From the NCBI GenBank assembly GCA_030765335.1, contig JAVCCU010000026.1, positions 1-60,106 on the forward strand: a stretch of 60,106 nucleotides of DNA, in the 5' to 3' direction. The position numbers were made by a program, and so were the translations under genes. Positions within the stretch are counted from its first letter, which is position 1. Every line of letters starts with the position of its first letter. Under the pieces are notes generated by a model. It made no database searches. It was not told the origin of the DNA and saw only the letters and a program-made list of their open reading frames with translations. Positions 14,438-23,517 of this stretch are shown here, one piece after another. The stretch comes from Candidatus Kaelpia aquatica (GTDB lineage Bacteria; Omnitrophota; Gorgyraeia; Kaelpiales; Kaelpiaceae).

Positions 14438-16156
14438 TTGCTCGATGTAAAAATTTTAAGACTCAGGTTCTTTCTTTTTTTACTTCTTGCTTTAATACTC
14501 GGGAAGTTGGTTTATCTGCAGCTAATAAAAGGAGATCAGTTTTACCAAATAGCCCTCAAACAACAGGAGAGGTATTTAATAGTCAGAGGGGAGAGAGGCA
14601 AGATTTTTGATTCTTGCGGCAGGGTTTTTGCTATGGATAGAAACATTTATTCGATATTTGCTGATCCAAGCAGGGTGTCTGATAAAAAAGCGGCTGCTAT
14701 CAAAATAGCAGCTGTACTTGATATGGATTTTAAGTTAGTTTCAGAAAGATTAAATAAAGACCGCATGTTTGTGTGGCTTAAGAGAGGCTTAGAACATGAT
14801 AAAGCTCGGGAGTATCTTAAAGAGATTGACTTAAGCGGAATAGGAATTAAAGTTGAGAGAAAGAGAGTATATCCCCATGATGCTCTTGCTTCTCAGGTGC
14901 TGGGCGCAGTTGACATTGACAATAGAGGTATATCCGGACTGGAGTTCCATTATAACGATATGCTAGAAGGAACTGAAGGGTATAGGCTTACTTTAGGTGA
15001 TGGGAAAAATTTGACTCTAAATGGGTTCACGACGACTTATATGCCTCCCAAGAACGGCAACACATTAGTACTTACAATAGACCAGGTTTTACAACATTAT
15101 GCTCAGGAAGAAGCTAGGCAAGTTTATGAGAAGTATAAAGCCAAGAGGGTTTCTATCGTTATTATGGATCCTCACAATGGAGAGATACTCTCTCTTGTAA
15201 ATATTCCAGCCTTTAACCCTAATAGGATAACTGATGCGGATTTAAGCAATATGAGGAATTTTGCTATTTCAGATCTTTTTGAACCTGGTTCGGTTTTGAA
15301 AGTCATTACAGCCGCCGCTCTCTTAGATCAAGGGCTCCTAAGATTGGAGGATAAAATTTATTGTGAGAATGGAATCTATAAAATGGGTAGGAGAATATTG
15401 CATGATTATCATGCTTATGGAGATTTAGATTTTAAGTCTGTAATAGTCTATTCAAGTAATATTGGGGTGGCAAAATCAGTGATGAAGATGGATAAATATG
15501 AATTCCATGAATACTTAAGGCTTTTTGGTGTTGGTGAGCCTACAGGCGTAGATTTGCCTGGGGAGTCCGGGGGCATATTAAGGGAGCCTGGTGATTGGTC
15601 TGATTATAGTCAAGTATCTATTGCAATGGGTCAAGAAGTAGCTGTTAATTGTTTGCATCTTGGTAAGATTATGAGCATAATAGCTAATGGAGGCTATTCC
15701 GTGGAACCTCATATAGTCAAAGAGGTGAGGGATGAGAATGGGTTTAAAGTAAAAAGCATGACCCCATCTAAGGGTGAGAGGGTATTGAGCTTAGAGGCTG
15801 CAAATAAGATGCAGCTCCTATTGCAGGAAGTGGTTGAGAGCGGTACCGGCAGGCATGCTAAAAGCAGTCTTTATAGTATAGCCGGTAAGACAGGTACAGC
15901 CCAAAAGGCTAATTTAAAAGATGGTGGATATCATAAGAATAGGTACGTTGCTACATTCATGGGTTTTCTCCCAGTTGAAGATCCTAAGATTGTAATCGTT
16001 GTAACAGTAGATGAGCCGCAGCCTATACATCTTGGCGGCGTAGTATCTGCTCCGGCGTTTAAGAACATAGCAGAAAAAGCAATGTTATATTTAACGGTTT
16101 CTGAAAACAAGAGAGGGGTTTCTAATGCAGTTAAGCAGAGTTTTGTCTGGAATTGA
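14438..16156 (+). CDS. ftsI: Class B penicillin-binding protein (FtsI/PBP3 type)
   Basis: A septal transpeptidase of 572 residues. It has one N-terminal membrane anchor (about residues 9-28), a dimerisation/pedestal domain, and a transpeptidase domain with SxxK at Ser285-Lys288 (EPGSVLK), SSN at 339-341 and KTGT at 484-487. The start is a TTG at 14438 with no clear Shine-Dalgarno. No ATG occurs before the membrane segment, so the start must be close to here. A 15-base direct repeat flanks the start. The 3' end overlaps murE by 32 bases. Position between ftsL and murE supports FtsI over the sporulation paralog. Confidence 0.92.
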   Translation: MLDVKILRLRFFLFLLLALILGKLVYLQLIKGDQFYQIALKQQERYLIVRGERGKIFDSCGRVFAMDRNIYSIFADPSRVSDKKAAAIKIAAVLDMDFKLVSERLNKDRMFVWLKRGLEHDKAREYLKEIDLSGIGIKVERKRVYPHDALASQVLGAVDIDNRGISGLEFHYNDMLEGTEGYRLTLGDGKNLTLNGFTTTYMPPKNGNTLVLTIDQVLQHYAQEEARQVYEKYKAKRVSIVIMDPHNGEILSLVNIPAFNPNRITDADLSNMRNFAISDLFEPGSVLKVITAAALLDQGLLRLEDKIYCENGIYKMGRRILHDYHAYGDLDFKSVIVYSSNIGVAKSVMKMDKYEFHEYLRLFGVGEPTGVDLPGESGGILREPGDWSDYSQVSIAMGQEVAVNCLHLGKIMSIIANGGYSVEPHIVKEVRDENGFKVKSMTPSKGERVLSLEAANKMQLLLQEVVESGTGRHAKSSLYSIAGKTGTAQKANLKDGGYHKNRYVATFMGFLPVEDPKIVIVVTVDEPQPIHLGGVVSAPAFKNIAEKAMLYLTVSENKRGVSNAVKQSFVWN

Positions 16157-17615
16157 TTTTCAATCCAGGAATTTTCAAAATTTAAATTTAAAAGGAATAA
16201 GCATCGATTCTAATAAAATTCAAAGGGATTTTATGTTTTTGGCTATTAAAGGTGAAAATAGAGATGGACATGATTTTATTTATCATGCTATAGAGCGCGG
16301 GGCTTCGGTTATACTTGTAGAGGAAGGCAGGTTCAGTGAGGTTGTTTTTTCCGGAAGAGTTGTACTCATTGAAGTTAAAGATCCAAAGGCTGTTCTGGCA
16401 AAAGTAAGTTCTAATTTTTACCAGACCCCCGAAAACTTACTGTATATGGTAGGCATAACAGGGACAAACGGTAAAACTACTATAAGTTTTATTTTAGAAC
16501 ATATTTTTAAAAAAGCAGGATTAACTACTGGATTAATAGGTACTATCTGTTACAGGATTGGCAATAGAGAGATTCCTGCTTTTAACACAACTCCCGATGC
16601 AATCACCATTAGGAGGTATATTAGAGAGGTTGCGGATCTATCGGGAGATGCGGTATTTATGGAAACATCTTCTCATGGTCTTATCCAGGGTAGGCTTAAA
16701 GGGATAGGTTTTGATAGTGCTGTATTTACAAATTTAGATAAAGATCACCTCGATTACCATAAAGATATGGATGGTTATTATCAGGCCAAGAAGATTCTCT
16801 TCACAGAGCTCTTAAAAAAAGATGGTTTCGGAGTTATGAATTTGGATGATCCTTACGGTAGGCGGTTATATGAAGATATTTCTCAAGAAAAAGTGAGTTA
16901 TGGATTTTCAAAAGATGCAGACATAGCAGTTTTAGATCACAAGCTGGATATTAAAGGCACCTCTCTTAGAGTTAAAATTTTTGGAGAAGTATTCAGTTTC
17001 AATACCCCCATGATCGGTATTCACAACATATACAATATCTTAGCAGCTATTGGTGTGGCCATAAGGTATGGATTGGATAAAGAATTGGTCGTCAATGCGA
17101 TAGAATCTTTTAAGGGTGTTAGAGGGAGACTGGAAAGAGTGTTTGGGTCTTCTGAAGTCAAGGTTTTCATTGATTATGCCCATACTCCAAAAGCATTAGA
17201 AGAGATGCTTAAGTTGTTCAAGAGTTTAAAGAAAAACAATCTCTGGGTTGTCTTTGGTTGCGGCGGAGATAGGTATAAGGATAAGAGGTCTCAAATGGGA
17301 CGTATTGCCTCTAGTCTGGCAGATAAGATTATAGTCACAACGGATAATCCCAGAAGTGAGAACCCGCTCAATATTATAGAAGATATAAAAAAAGGATTGG
17401 GTCAATTAGGTTCCGATTGCTGTATAGTCCCTGACAGAAAAGAGGCTATAGAGAAAGCGGTATATGAGTCACAGAAAAACGACATAGTGCTTATAGCCGG
17501 CAAAGGTCATGAAAAGTATCAGTTGGTAGATAATCTGGTTATTCCTTTTGACGATAAAGAGGTAGCTAAAAAAGCTTTAGCTATGAGGATTATGGAAAGA
17601 ATGGCAAATGTCTGA
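16125..17615 (+). CDS. murE: UDP-MurNAc-tripeptide synthetase MurE
   Basis: MurE adds the third amino acid of the peptidoglycan stem using ATP in the cytoplasm. The 496 residues show the P-loop GITGTNGKTT near residue 110, the ETSSHG segment and the DHLDYH Mg site. DNPRSENP near residue 408 is the motif that marks meso-diaminopimelate ligases. GKGHEKYQ lies near the C-terminus. A GAGAGGGG sequence precedes the ATG, which lies inside the end of ftsI. The next gene, murF, overlaps by 8 bases. Confidence 0.95.
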   Translation: MQLSRVLSGIDFQSRNFQNLNLKGISIDSNKIQRDFMFLAIKGENRDGHDFIYHAIERGASVILVEEGRFSEVVFSGRVVLIEVKDPKAVLAKVSSNFYQTPENLLYMVGITGTNGKTTISFILEHIFKKAGLTTGLIGTICYRIGNREIPAFNTTPDAITIRRYIREVADLSGDAVFMETSSHGLIQGRLKGIGFDSAVFTNLDKDHLDYHKDMDGYYQAKKILFTELLKKDGFGVMNLDDPYGRRLYEDISQEKVSYGFSKDADIAVLDHKLDIKGTSLRVKIFGEVFSFNTPMIGIHNIYNILAAIGVAIRYGLDKELVVNAIESFKGVRGRLERVFGSSEVKVFIDYAHTPKALEEMLKLFKSLKKNNLWVVFGCGGDRYKDKRSQMGRIASSLADKIIVTTDNPRSENPLNIIEDIKKGLGQLGSDCCIVPDRKEAIEKAVYESQKNDIVLIAGKGHEKYQLVDNLVIPFDDKEVAKKALAMRIMERMANV

Positions 17616-19008
17616 ATTGCCCTGCTCAGAGATCAGAGAATGTTTAAGCACCTTTCTATTAGATATAAATAAAGAGAGTTTGCCTGCTGTCGGTTTTTCA
17701 ATTGATAGCAGAACTATTCAGCCAGGTGAAATATTTATTGCACTTAAGGGTCTGAACTTTGATGGCCATAGCTTTATAGATGAGGCTGTCTCAAAAGGGG
17801 CGCAGGGGGTAATATATCAAGATGATAGCGCGATCAGCGATCTAAAGAAGAGCGGCAGGTCATCTCTTTTTAAAGTCAGTGATTCTTATGATTTTATATA
17901 TCAACTGGCAAGATATAAAAGAAGTAAGTTTAGATTTCCTATAATTGCAGTTACAGGCAGTAATGGTAAGACAACAGTCAAAGAGCTTACAGCTGCATTT
18001 TTAAATTCCAAATTTTCTACTTACAAGAATTATCTTAATCAGAACAATATTCTAGGACTCTCTTTAAATATTCTCAACTGTAATATTGATTATGATTATG
18101 CAGTTTTTGAAATAGGGATCTCAAGAGAGGGTGAGATGGACATGCTTCTGGACGTATTAAAGCCTGACCATGGTCTGATTACCAATATATCTTCAACTCA
18201 TCTTGAATTTTTGAAAAATGAGGAGAATGTTTTTAACGAGAAAATAAAGCTTTTTGAATTTTTAAAAAAAGGAGCGCTTGCCCTCTATTCTAAAGATCAA
18301 AATTGTTTTAAAAATTTAAATAGTAGGGTAGGAGCTGGTCTTAGGTTTAAAACGTTTGGTTTTAAAGAAGATAACGATTGCTGGTTAAGGGTAGACAAGG
18401 TACATGTAGATGGTCTTAAGTTGAATTATAGGGGTAATCTTAGTTTAAGCTCAAATTTGCTGGGATATAAAAACGGTTTCAATATATCTGCAGCAATCTT
18501 GATTGCGATGGAGTTTGGCGTAGGTCTAGATTCTATCGCCAGAGTTTTATCTGAATTCAAACCCTTGAGCGGTAGAATGAGCTATGAAAAGTTTTTCAAT
18601 GTCGATATCATAGATGATAGCTATAATTCTAGCCCTCAGGCTTTAGCTGCAGCTTTAGATTTTATTTCAAGCTTAAATTATAGTGGATTGAAGTTTGCAG
18701 TATTATCTGATATGTCAGAGTTAGGCAGAGTCTCAGAGAAAAAACATTTAGAGATTGGAATTTTTGCGGCTAATTTAGATATTGATTATTATTTCTGTTA
18801 CGGTTCTGATATAGAATTTTTTATTAAAGGACTTAAGAGCGGAGGCTTTCCCGAGGAGCGGATTTTTCTTTTGGACCAGCAGGGTTTAGTAGAAGACCTC
18901 ACAGCAATTATCAAGAGTTCTAAAGAGAGTTCTATGTTGTTTTTTAAAGCTTCTCATGACATGCATATTGATGATATTATTAAAAGAGTCAAAGAGAGAA
19001 TTGTTTAA
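17608..19008 (+). CDS. murF: UDP-MurNAc-tripeptide D-Ala-D-Ala ligase MurF
   Basis: MurF completes the UDP-MurNAc pentapeptide with D-Ala-D-Ala. The 466 residues carry SIDSRTIQPGEIFIALKG in the uridine-binding domain, the P-loop AVTGSNGKTTVKEL near residue 114, the EIGISREGEM segment, NISSTHLEF, and DDSYNSSPQA near residue 335. The gene overlaps murE by 8 bases and ends 2 bases before mraY, consistent with one message. Confidence 0.95.
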   Translation: MSELPCSEIRECLSTFLLDINKESLPAVGFSIDSRTIQPGEIFIALKGLNFDGHSFIDEAVSKGAQGVIYQDDSAISDLKKSGRSSLFKVSDSYDFIYQLARYKRSKFRFPIIAVTGSNGKTTVKELTAAFLNSKFSTYKNYLNQNNILGLSLNILNCNIDYDYAVFEIGISREGEMDMLLDVLKPDHGLITNISSTHLEFLKNEENVFNEKIKLFEFLKKGALALYSKDQNCFKNLNSRVGAGLRFKTFGFKEDNDCWLRVDKVHVDGLKLNYRGNLSLSSNLLGYKNGFNISAAILIAMEFGVGLDSIARVLSEFKPLSGRMSYEKFFNVDIIDDSYNSSPQALAAALDFISSLNYSGLKFAVLSDMSELGRVSEKKHLEIGIFAANLDIDYYFCYGSDIEFFIKGLKSGGFPEERIFLLDQQGLVEDLTAIIKSSKESSMLFFKASHDMHIDDIIKRVKERIV

Positions 19009-19010
19009 AA

Positions 19011-20096
19011 ATGTTCTATAGAATAATTTATCCTTTAAAAGATATTTTTTTTGGTTTTAATCTTTTTCAGTATATTACTTTTCGTTCAATAATTGCATCT
19101 GGATGTTCTTTTTTTATTTTCGTTCTCTTCTATCCAAAGTTTGTGCAGTATCTGATTAAAAGAGGTTTGGTTGAAAGTGTAAAAAGAGAGAAATGTGAAA
19201 AGCTCTATAAGTACCATGCTCACAAGGAAGGTGTTCCTACTTCAGGCGGTATCCTGATAATATTCTCAACCGTTATTGCCACTCTGGTTTTTGGAGACGT
19301 CTTAAATCATTATGTACAGATTGCCTTGCTGGCTTTTCTCTCCTTGGGAGCCTTGGGTTACTGGGATGATATATCTAAAATTAAGAATCAGAAGAGAGGA
19401 ATATCGAGAAAATCTAAGATATTAATTCAATCCTTGGTAGGTGCTATTGTTGGAGGTTATCTTTATCTAAGATCGGATTATAGTACGGTATTAGAGATTC
19501 CTTTTTTAAAAGATTTTGTTTTTAATATCGGTATTCTATATATCTTTTTTGTGATACTTGTTATCGTAGCCACCTCTAATGCTGTAAATCTTACCGATGG
19601 TCTAGATGGTTTAGCTGTCGGATCTGTCATAATAGCAGCAATTGCTTTTGCGATAATGGCATATCTTGCTGGCCATTTTAAGTTGAGTCACTATCTTTTA
19701 ATATCTTATGTAGAGGGATCTGGAGAACTTGCTGTATTTCTATCTGCATTGGTAGGAGCTTGCTTTGGTTTTCTTTGGTACAATGCCTATCCGGCTGATA
19801 TTTTTATGGGTGATAGCGGCTCTATGGCTTTAGGAGGTGCTATAGCTACTGTTGCAGTAGTTATTAAAAAAGAGCTCCTTTTGCTGATAATAGGAGGTCT
19901 TTTTGTAATTGAGACTATCTCTGTTTTAATTCAAGTCTTAAGTTTTAAAACGCGGGGCAAGAGGGTCTTTTATTTTGCTCCAATACATCATCATTTTCAG
20001 ATTAAAGGGTGGGCGGAGCCTAAAATAATAGTTCGTTTCTGGATTATATCTATTCTTTTTGCTCTTTTGAGCTTGCTCACTTTGAAGTTGAGATGA
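19011..20096 (+). CDS. mraY: Phospho-MurNAc-pentapeptide transferase MraY
   Basis: A polytopic inner-membrane enzyme that moves phospho-MurNAc-pentapeptide to undecaprenyl phosphate to give lipid I. The 361 residues have about ten hydrophobic segments. Family motifs include GVPTSGGI, YWDDI, NAVNLTDGLDGLA, MGDSGSMALGG and the cytoplasmic HHHFQIKG loop near the C-terminus. There is no separate ribosome-binding gap after murF, so translation is likely coupled. Confidence 0.96.
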   Translation: MFYRIIYPLKDIFFGFNLFQYITFRSIIASGCSFFIFVLFYPKFVQYLIKRGLVESVKREKCEKLYKYHAHKEGVPTSGGILIIFSTVIATLVFGDVLNHYVQIALLAFLSLGALGYWDDISKIKNQKRGISRKSKILIQSLVGAIVGGYLYLRSDYSTVLEIPFLKDFVFNIGILYIFFVILVIVATSNAVNLTDGLDGLAVGSVIIAAIAFAIMAYLAGHFKLSHYLLISYVEGSGELAVFLSALVGACFGFLWYNAYPADIFMGDSGSMALGGAIATVAVVIKKELLLLIIGGLFVIETISVLIQVLSFKTRGKRVFYFAPIHHHFQIKGWAEPKIIVRFWIISILFALLSLLTLKLR

Positions 20097-20097
20097 A

Positions 20098-21354
20098 ATG
20101 GATAATATTTTCTGCGTAGTAGGCCTGGGTGAGAGCGGATATGCTGCTGCTCAGCTATTGAAGAGAAAAGGTTTCCGTGTTAAGGTAACTGAATCTTCAG
20201 ACAACAGAGAGCTGAAAAAAAAGGCTTCCTATCTCTTGGAATCTGATGTTGATGTAGAGCTGGGGGCGCATAATGAGGATTTTTATAGAGATGCTGCGCT
20301 ATATATACTCTCACCTTCTATCGACAGCAGTAATCCGGTTTTAAAATATGCCAAGAGTCATAATATTCCTGCGATATCAGAGATAGAGCTTGCCTGGATG
20401 TACTCTCCGGCTAAAGTTATTGCAATAACCGGGACAAATGGCAAAACATCAGTCTCGACCTATACTCATAGAATTTTAAATAAAATGGGCTTTTCAGCTG
20501 TTCTTGCAGGCAATATAGGTATTCCATTTTCTTCCTTAGTATTAGATCTGGATAAAGATGATTTAGTTGTTTTGGAGCTTAGCTCTTTTCAGCTTGAATA
20601 TACAGTCAATTTTCATCCTTACATAGCTGTTCTTTTAAATATTTCTCAGGATCATTTAGATAGACACAAGAGTATGGATAATTATTTAGGAGCAAAGTTT
20701 AAGATTTTTTCTAATCAGAGTCCAGATGATATTGCAATAGTTGATCTAGCTCAGAAAATGATTAGAGAGAGGGGTAATTCGATTTTGGCAAAACTTGTAG
20801 ATATTTCAGCTTTTAAATCCTCCAAGATGAGTCAGAACCAAAAAGTAGTCTACCTTATAATGAAAGCTCTTGGGTTAGAAGGCAGGCAGCTGCTCTCTGA
20901 GATTAAGAAACTGAAGAATCTGAGTCATAGGAGAGAGAACCTTGGTTGTGTAGTTGGAGTAAGATTTATAAACGATTCTAAGGCTACAAATCCTCATGCT
21001 ACCAAATGGGCTTTGAGTAATATTGATTCCGATGTGGTTCTTATTGCAGGCGGAAGAGATAAAGGTACTAATTTTAGAATAGTTAAAGATGAAGTTTCAA
21101 GCAGAGTTAAAGCTTTAGTATTAATAGGCGAGGCAAAAGAGAAGATAGCCAGCGCAATAGGCGGCTTTGTCGAAGTTGTAAAGTTTGCTGACGATTTAGA
21201 AGATGCTATTAATATATCACTAAGGGAGGCATCTTCTGGCGATACAGTCTTGCTCTCTCCTATGTGTTCTAGTTTTGACATGTTTAAGAGTTATGAGGAG
21301 AGAGGTAATTTGTTTAAAAGAATAGTAAGAGATTTACAGAGATGCAAAAATTAA
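20098..21354 (+). CDS. murD: UDP-MurNAc-L-Ala D-Glu ligase MurD
   Basis: MurD adds D-glutamate to UDP-MurNAc-L-alanine. The 418 residues start with a Rossmann-like domain (VVGLGESGYAAA). They continue with P-loop AITGTNGKTSVST near residue 115, ELSSFQLE, NISQDHLDRH, and the DSKATNPHAT and GGRDKGTNF segments of the C-terminal domain. The start is one base after mraY and the end overlaps ftsW by 13 bases. Confidence 0.95.
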   Translation: MDNIFCVVGLGESGYAAAQLLKRKGFRVKVTESSDNRELKKKASYLLESDVDVELGAHNEDFYRDAALYILSPSIDSSNPVLKYAKSHNIPAISEIELAWMYSPAKVIAITGTNGKTSVSTYTHRILNKMGFSAVLAGNIGIPFSSLVLDLDKDDLVVLELSSFQLEYTVNFHPYIAVLLNISQDHLDRHKSMDNYLGAKFKIFSNQSPDDIAIVDLAQKMIRERGNSILAKLVDISAFKSSKMSQNQKVVYLIMKALGLEGRQLLSEIKKLKNLSHRRENLGCVVGVRFINDSKATNPHATKWALSNIDSDVVLIAGGRDKGTNFRIVKDEVSSRVKALVLIGEAKEKIASAIGGFVEVVKFADDLEDAINISLREASSGDTVLLSPMCSSFDMFKSYEERGNLFKRIVRDLQRCKN

Positions 21355-22433
21355 AATGGAGAGTCATTCTTTTAAGTTTTATTTTAATATCTGTCGGGGC
21401 CGTATTTCTTTATAGTTCTTCAGGCATATATTCTGAGATGGTCTTTGAAGATAGTTTCTATTACTTAAAACGTCAATTGCTGTTCATGCTTCTAGGCTTA
21501 ATAACTTCCATAATCGTCTATAAAGTAGACCTCAATAAAGTTGCAGGTCATAGCAGAGGGCTTCTCTTTTTTGGGTTAGCAATGCTTGTATCTGTTCTTC
21601 TGTTCGGCATACGTGCTGGCGGTGCTCAAAGATGGTTTAGGTTAGGTAGTTTTGGTATTCAGCCTATAGAGTTTGTGAGGATAATATATATAATCTATCT
21701 GGCAGCATTTTTAGAAAGAAAGAGATACCTTTATAAGAATTTTAGCAGAGTATGTTTGCCGGTTTACTCTATTACCGCTATTTTAATGTTGCTTCTGATA
21801 CTACAGCCTGATTTCGGGAATGCTATCTTTATAGCTTTAATCAGCATCTCTATGCTCTACTTTACTGGAATTCCTTTTAAGTTTTTTTTCTGCACCCTTT
21901 TAGGGGCCATACCCTTTATTTCTATAGCATTTTGGAGGCTGCCTTATTTAAAATTAAGAGTATTGGGGTTTCTTGCTCCCTGGCGTCATCCTGAGAGCAT
22001 AGGTTTTCAGTTAATACAATCTTTTATAGCTATAGGCTCAGGCAGATTATTTGGTCATGGACTAGGCTTATCGCGCCAGAAGCTCTTCTATCTTCCTCAA
22101 GCACATAATGATTTTATATTTTCAATCGTTGCAGAAGAGCTTGGTTTTTTAGGAGCATTGTCCCTGCTTTTAGTTTATGTTTTTTTGATTTGGAATTTTA
22201 TTTCTATTTTGAGTAGAATAGGAGGGTTATTTAAAAGATTACTGCTTACAGGATTGATTATTTCTTTTAGTTATCAAGTAGCTATTAACATTGGAGTCTG
22301 CTTAGGGTTGTTGCCGACCAAAGGCTGCCCTCTTCCTTTCATAAGCTATGGCGGCTCCTCTATGATAGCGAATATGGTTCTAGTCGGGTTGATTTTAAAT
22401 ATAGCTAAGAGCGGATCTAGTTTTAGTGAATAA
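21342..22433 (+). CDS. ftsW: Lipid II polymerase FtsW (SEDS family)
   Basis: FtsW is the septal SEDS glycosyltransferase that works with FtsI. The 363 residues form about ten membrane segments. Typical SEDS motifs are present: GGAQRWFRLG, LQPDFGNA (with the catalytic Asp), HNDFIFSIVAEELGF and the C-terminal LPFISYGGSSM. Location between murD and murG supports FtsW rather than RodA. The start overlaps murD. Confidence 0.94.
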   Translation: MQKLKWRVILLSFILISVGAVFLYSSSGIYSEMVFEDSFYYLKRQLLFMLLGLITSIIVYKVDLNKVAGHSRGLLFFGLAMLVSVLLFGIRAGGAQRWFRLGSFGIQPIEFVRIIYIIYLAAFLERKRYLYKNFSRVCLPVYSITAILMLLLILQPDFGNAIFIALISISMLYFTGIPFKFFFCTLLGAIPFISIAFWRLPYLKLRVLGFLAPWRHPESIGFQLIQSFIAIGSGRLFGHGLGLSRQKLFYLPQAHNDFIFSIVAEELGFLGALSLLLVYVFLIWNFISILSRIGGLFKRLLLTGLIISFSYQVAINIGVCLGLLPTKGCPLPFISYGGSSMIANMVLVGLILNIAKSGSSFSE

Positions 22434-22476
22434 TATTTTGTATCGTCTGTTTTAAGCAGTAGGTTGGAAGTTATTT

Positions 22477-23517
22477 ATGAATAGAGAGAGTGTTTTTTTA
22501 TTTACAGGAGGCAGCGGTGGACATGTCTATCCGGCTCTAGTCTTAAAAGAAGATTTAGAGTCTCAGGGTTATAGGACGATTTTATTTGTAAGTAACTTTT
22601 CTAATTTTAAAGCGGAGCCAGGGATTAGAAGTTTTAAGGTGTCTAAGTCAAAACCATTGGCTTTGATTCAGTCTCTCTATATGTTTAACCATCTCTTGAT
22701 GCTCTTTATTTTAAGGAAGACCAGGATTGCTGTAGGATTTGGCGGGTATTATTCATTAGCTGGAATAGTAGCTGCAAAGGTTCTTAGGAGGAAGACTTTT
22801 ATATATGAGCCCAACATGGCACTGGGGCGGGCTAATAAAATACTAGCTTATTTTATAGACAGGATTTTAGTCTTATGGCCGGAGATATCCTTAAAACCCG
22901 AGCTAGAGCCTAAGATTAGAAGAATAATGCCTTTGATAAAAAAAAGGAGCAGTGTAGTTGTAAAAGATAAGCGAGGTCTATTCTCTGTTCTGTTTGCAGG
23001 CGGTAGCTCTGGCTCAATGTTTTTAAACAATCTTTTTACAGAGATTATTCAAAGCGATTTCTTTAAAGGCCAAGACTTAAAGCTTGTTCTTATAGCAGGA
23101 GATAAGTTTTATCATAAAGTCAAAGAGAGGGTTGATAGTTTACATATTAGCAGCAATATTAATGTGGAAGTTTATGGTTTTCGCAACGATGTAGAAATTT
23201 TTATTGATGAATTTGATTTTCTTATTTCCCGTGCCGGAGCTCAGGTGATAGTTGAATCAATTTTCTCTGAGATTCCAACGCTCTATATTCCTTATCCTTA
23301 TGCTGGTGAACATCAGCTTCAGAATGCGAGGAATATACTGAGTAAAAGATGTTGTTTTATTATCAGGCAGGAGTTGGCAGATGTGAAAGCTGTTGTTAGG
23401 TTTATAAAATATCTGGCAAGAAATAGGGAGAGTTTAAATCGGACAAAAGATAGATTACGGCAGCTTAAGGATGATTTCAAAAAAGCGGATAGGTCTATTG
23501 ATATTATTTTAAAATGA
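22477..23517 (+). CDS. murG: Lipid II synthase MurG
   Basis: A peripheral GT28 enzyme that adds GlcNAc to lipid I. The 346 residues contain the N-terminal GGSGGHVYPA loop, EPNMALGRAN, AGGSSGS in the linker, and the UDP-binding SRAGAQVIVE followed by IPYPYAGEHQLQNA. GGTGGH of most families is GGSGGH here, a mild change. The gene follows ftsW after 43 bases and overlaps murC by 4. Confidence 0.94.
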   Translation: MNRESVFLFTGGSGGHVYPALVLKEDLESQGYRTILFVSNFSNFKAEPGIRSFKVSKSKPLALIQSLYMFNHLLMLFILRKTRIAVGFGGYYSLAGIVAAKVLRRKTFIYEPNMALGRANKILAYFIDRILVLWPEISLKPELEPKIRRIMPLIKKRSSVVVKDKRGLFSVLFAGGSSGSMFLNNLFTEIIQSDFFKGQDLKLVLIAGDKFYHKVKERVDSLHISSNINVEVYGFRNDVEIFIDEFDFLISRAGAQVIVESIFSEIPTLYIPYPYAGEHQLQNARNILSKRCCFIIRQELADVKAVVRFIKYLARNRESLNRTKDRLRQLKDDFKKADRSIDIILK

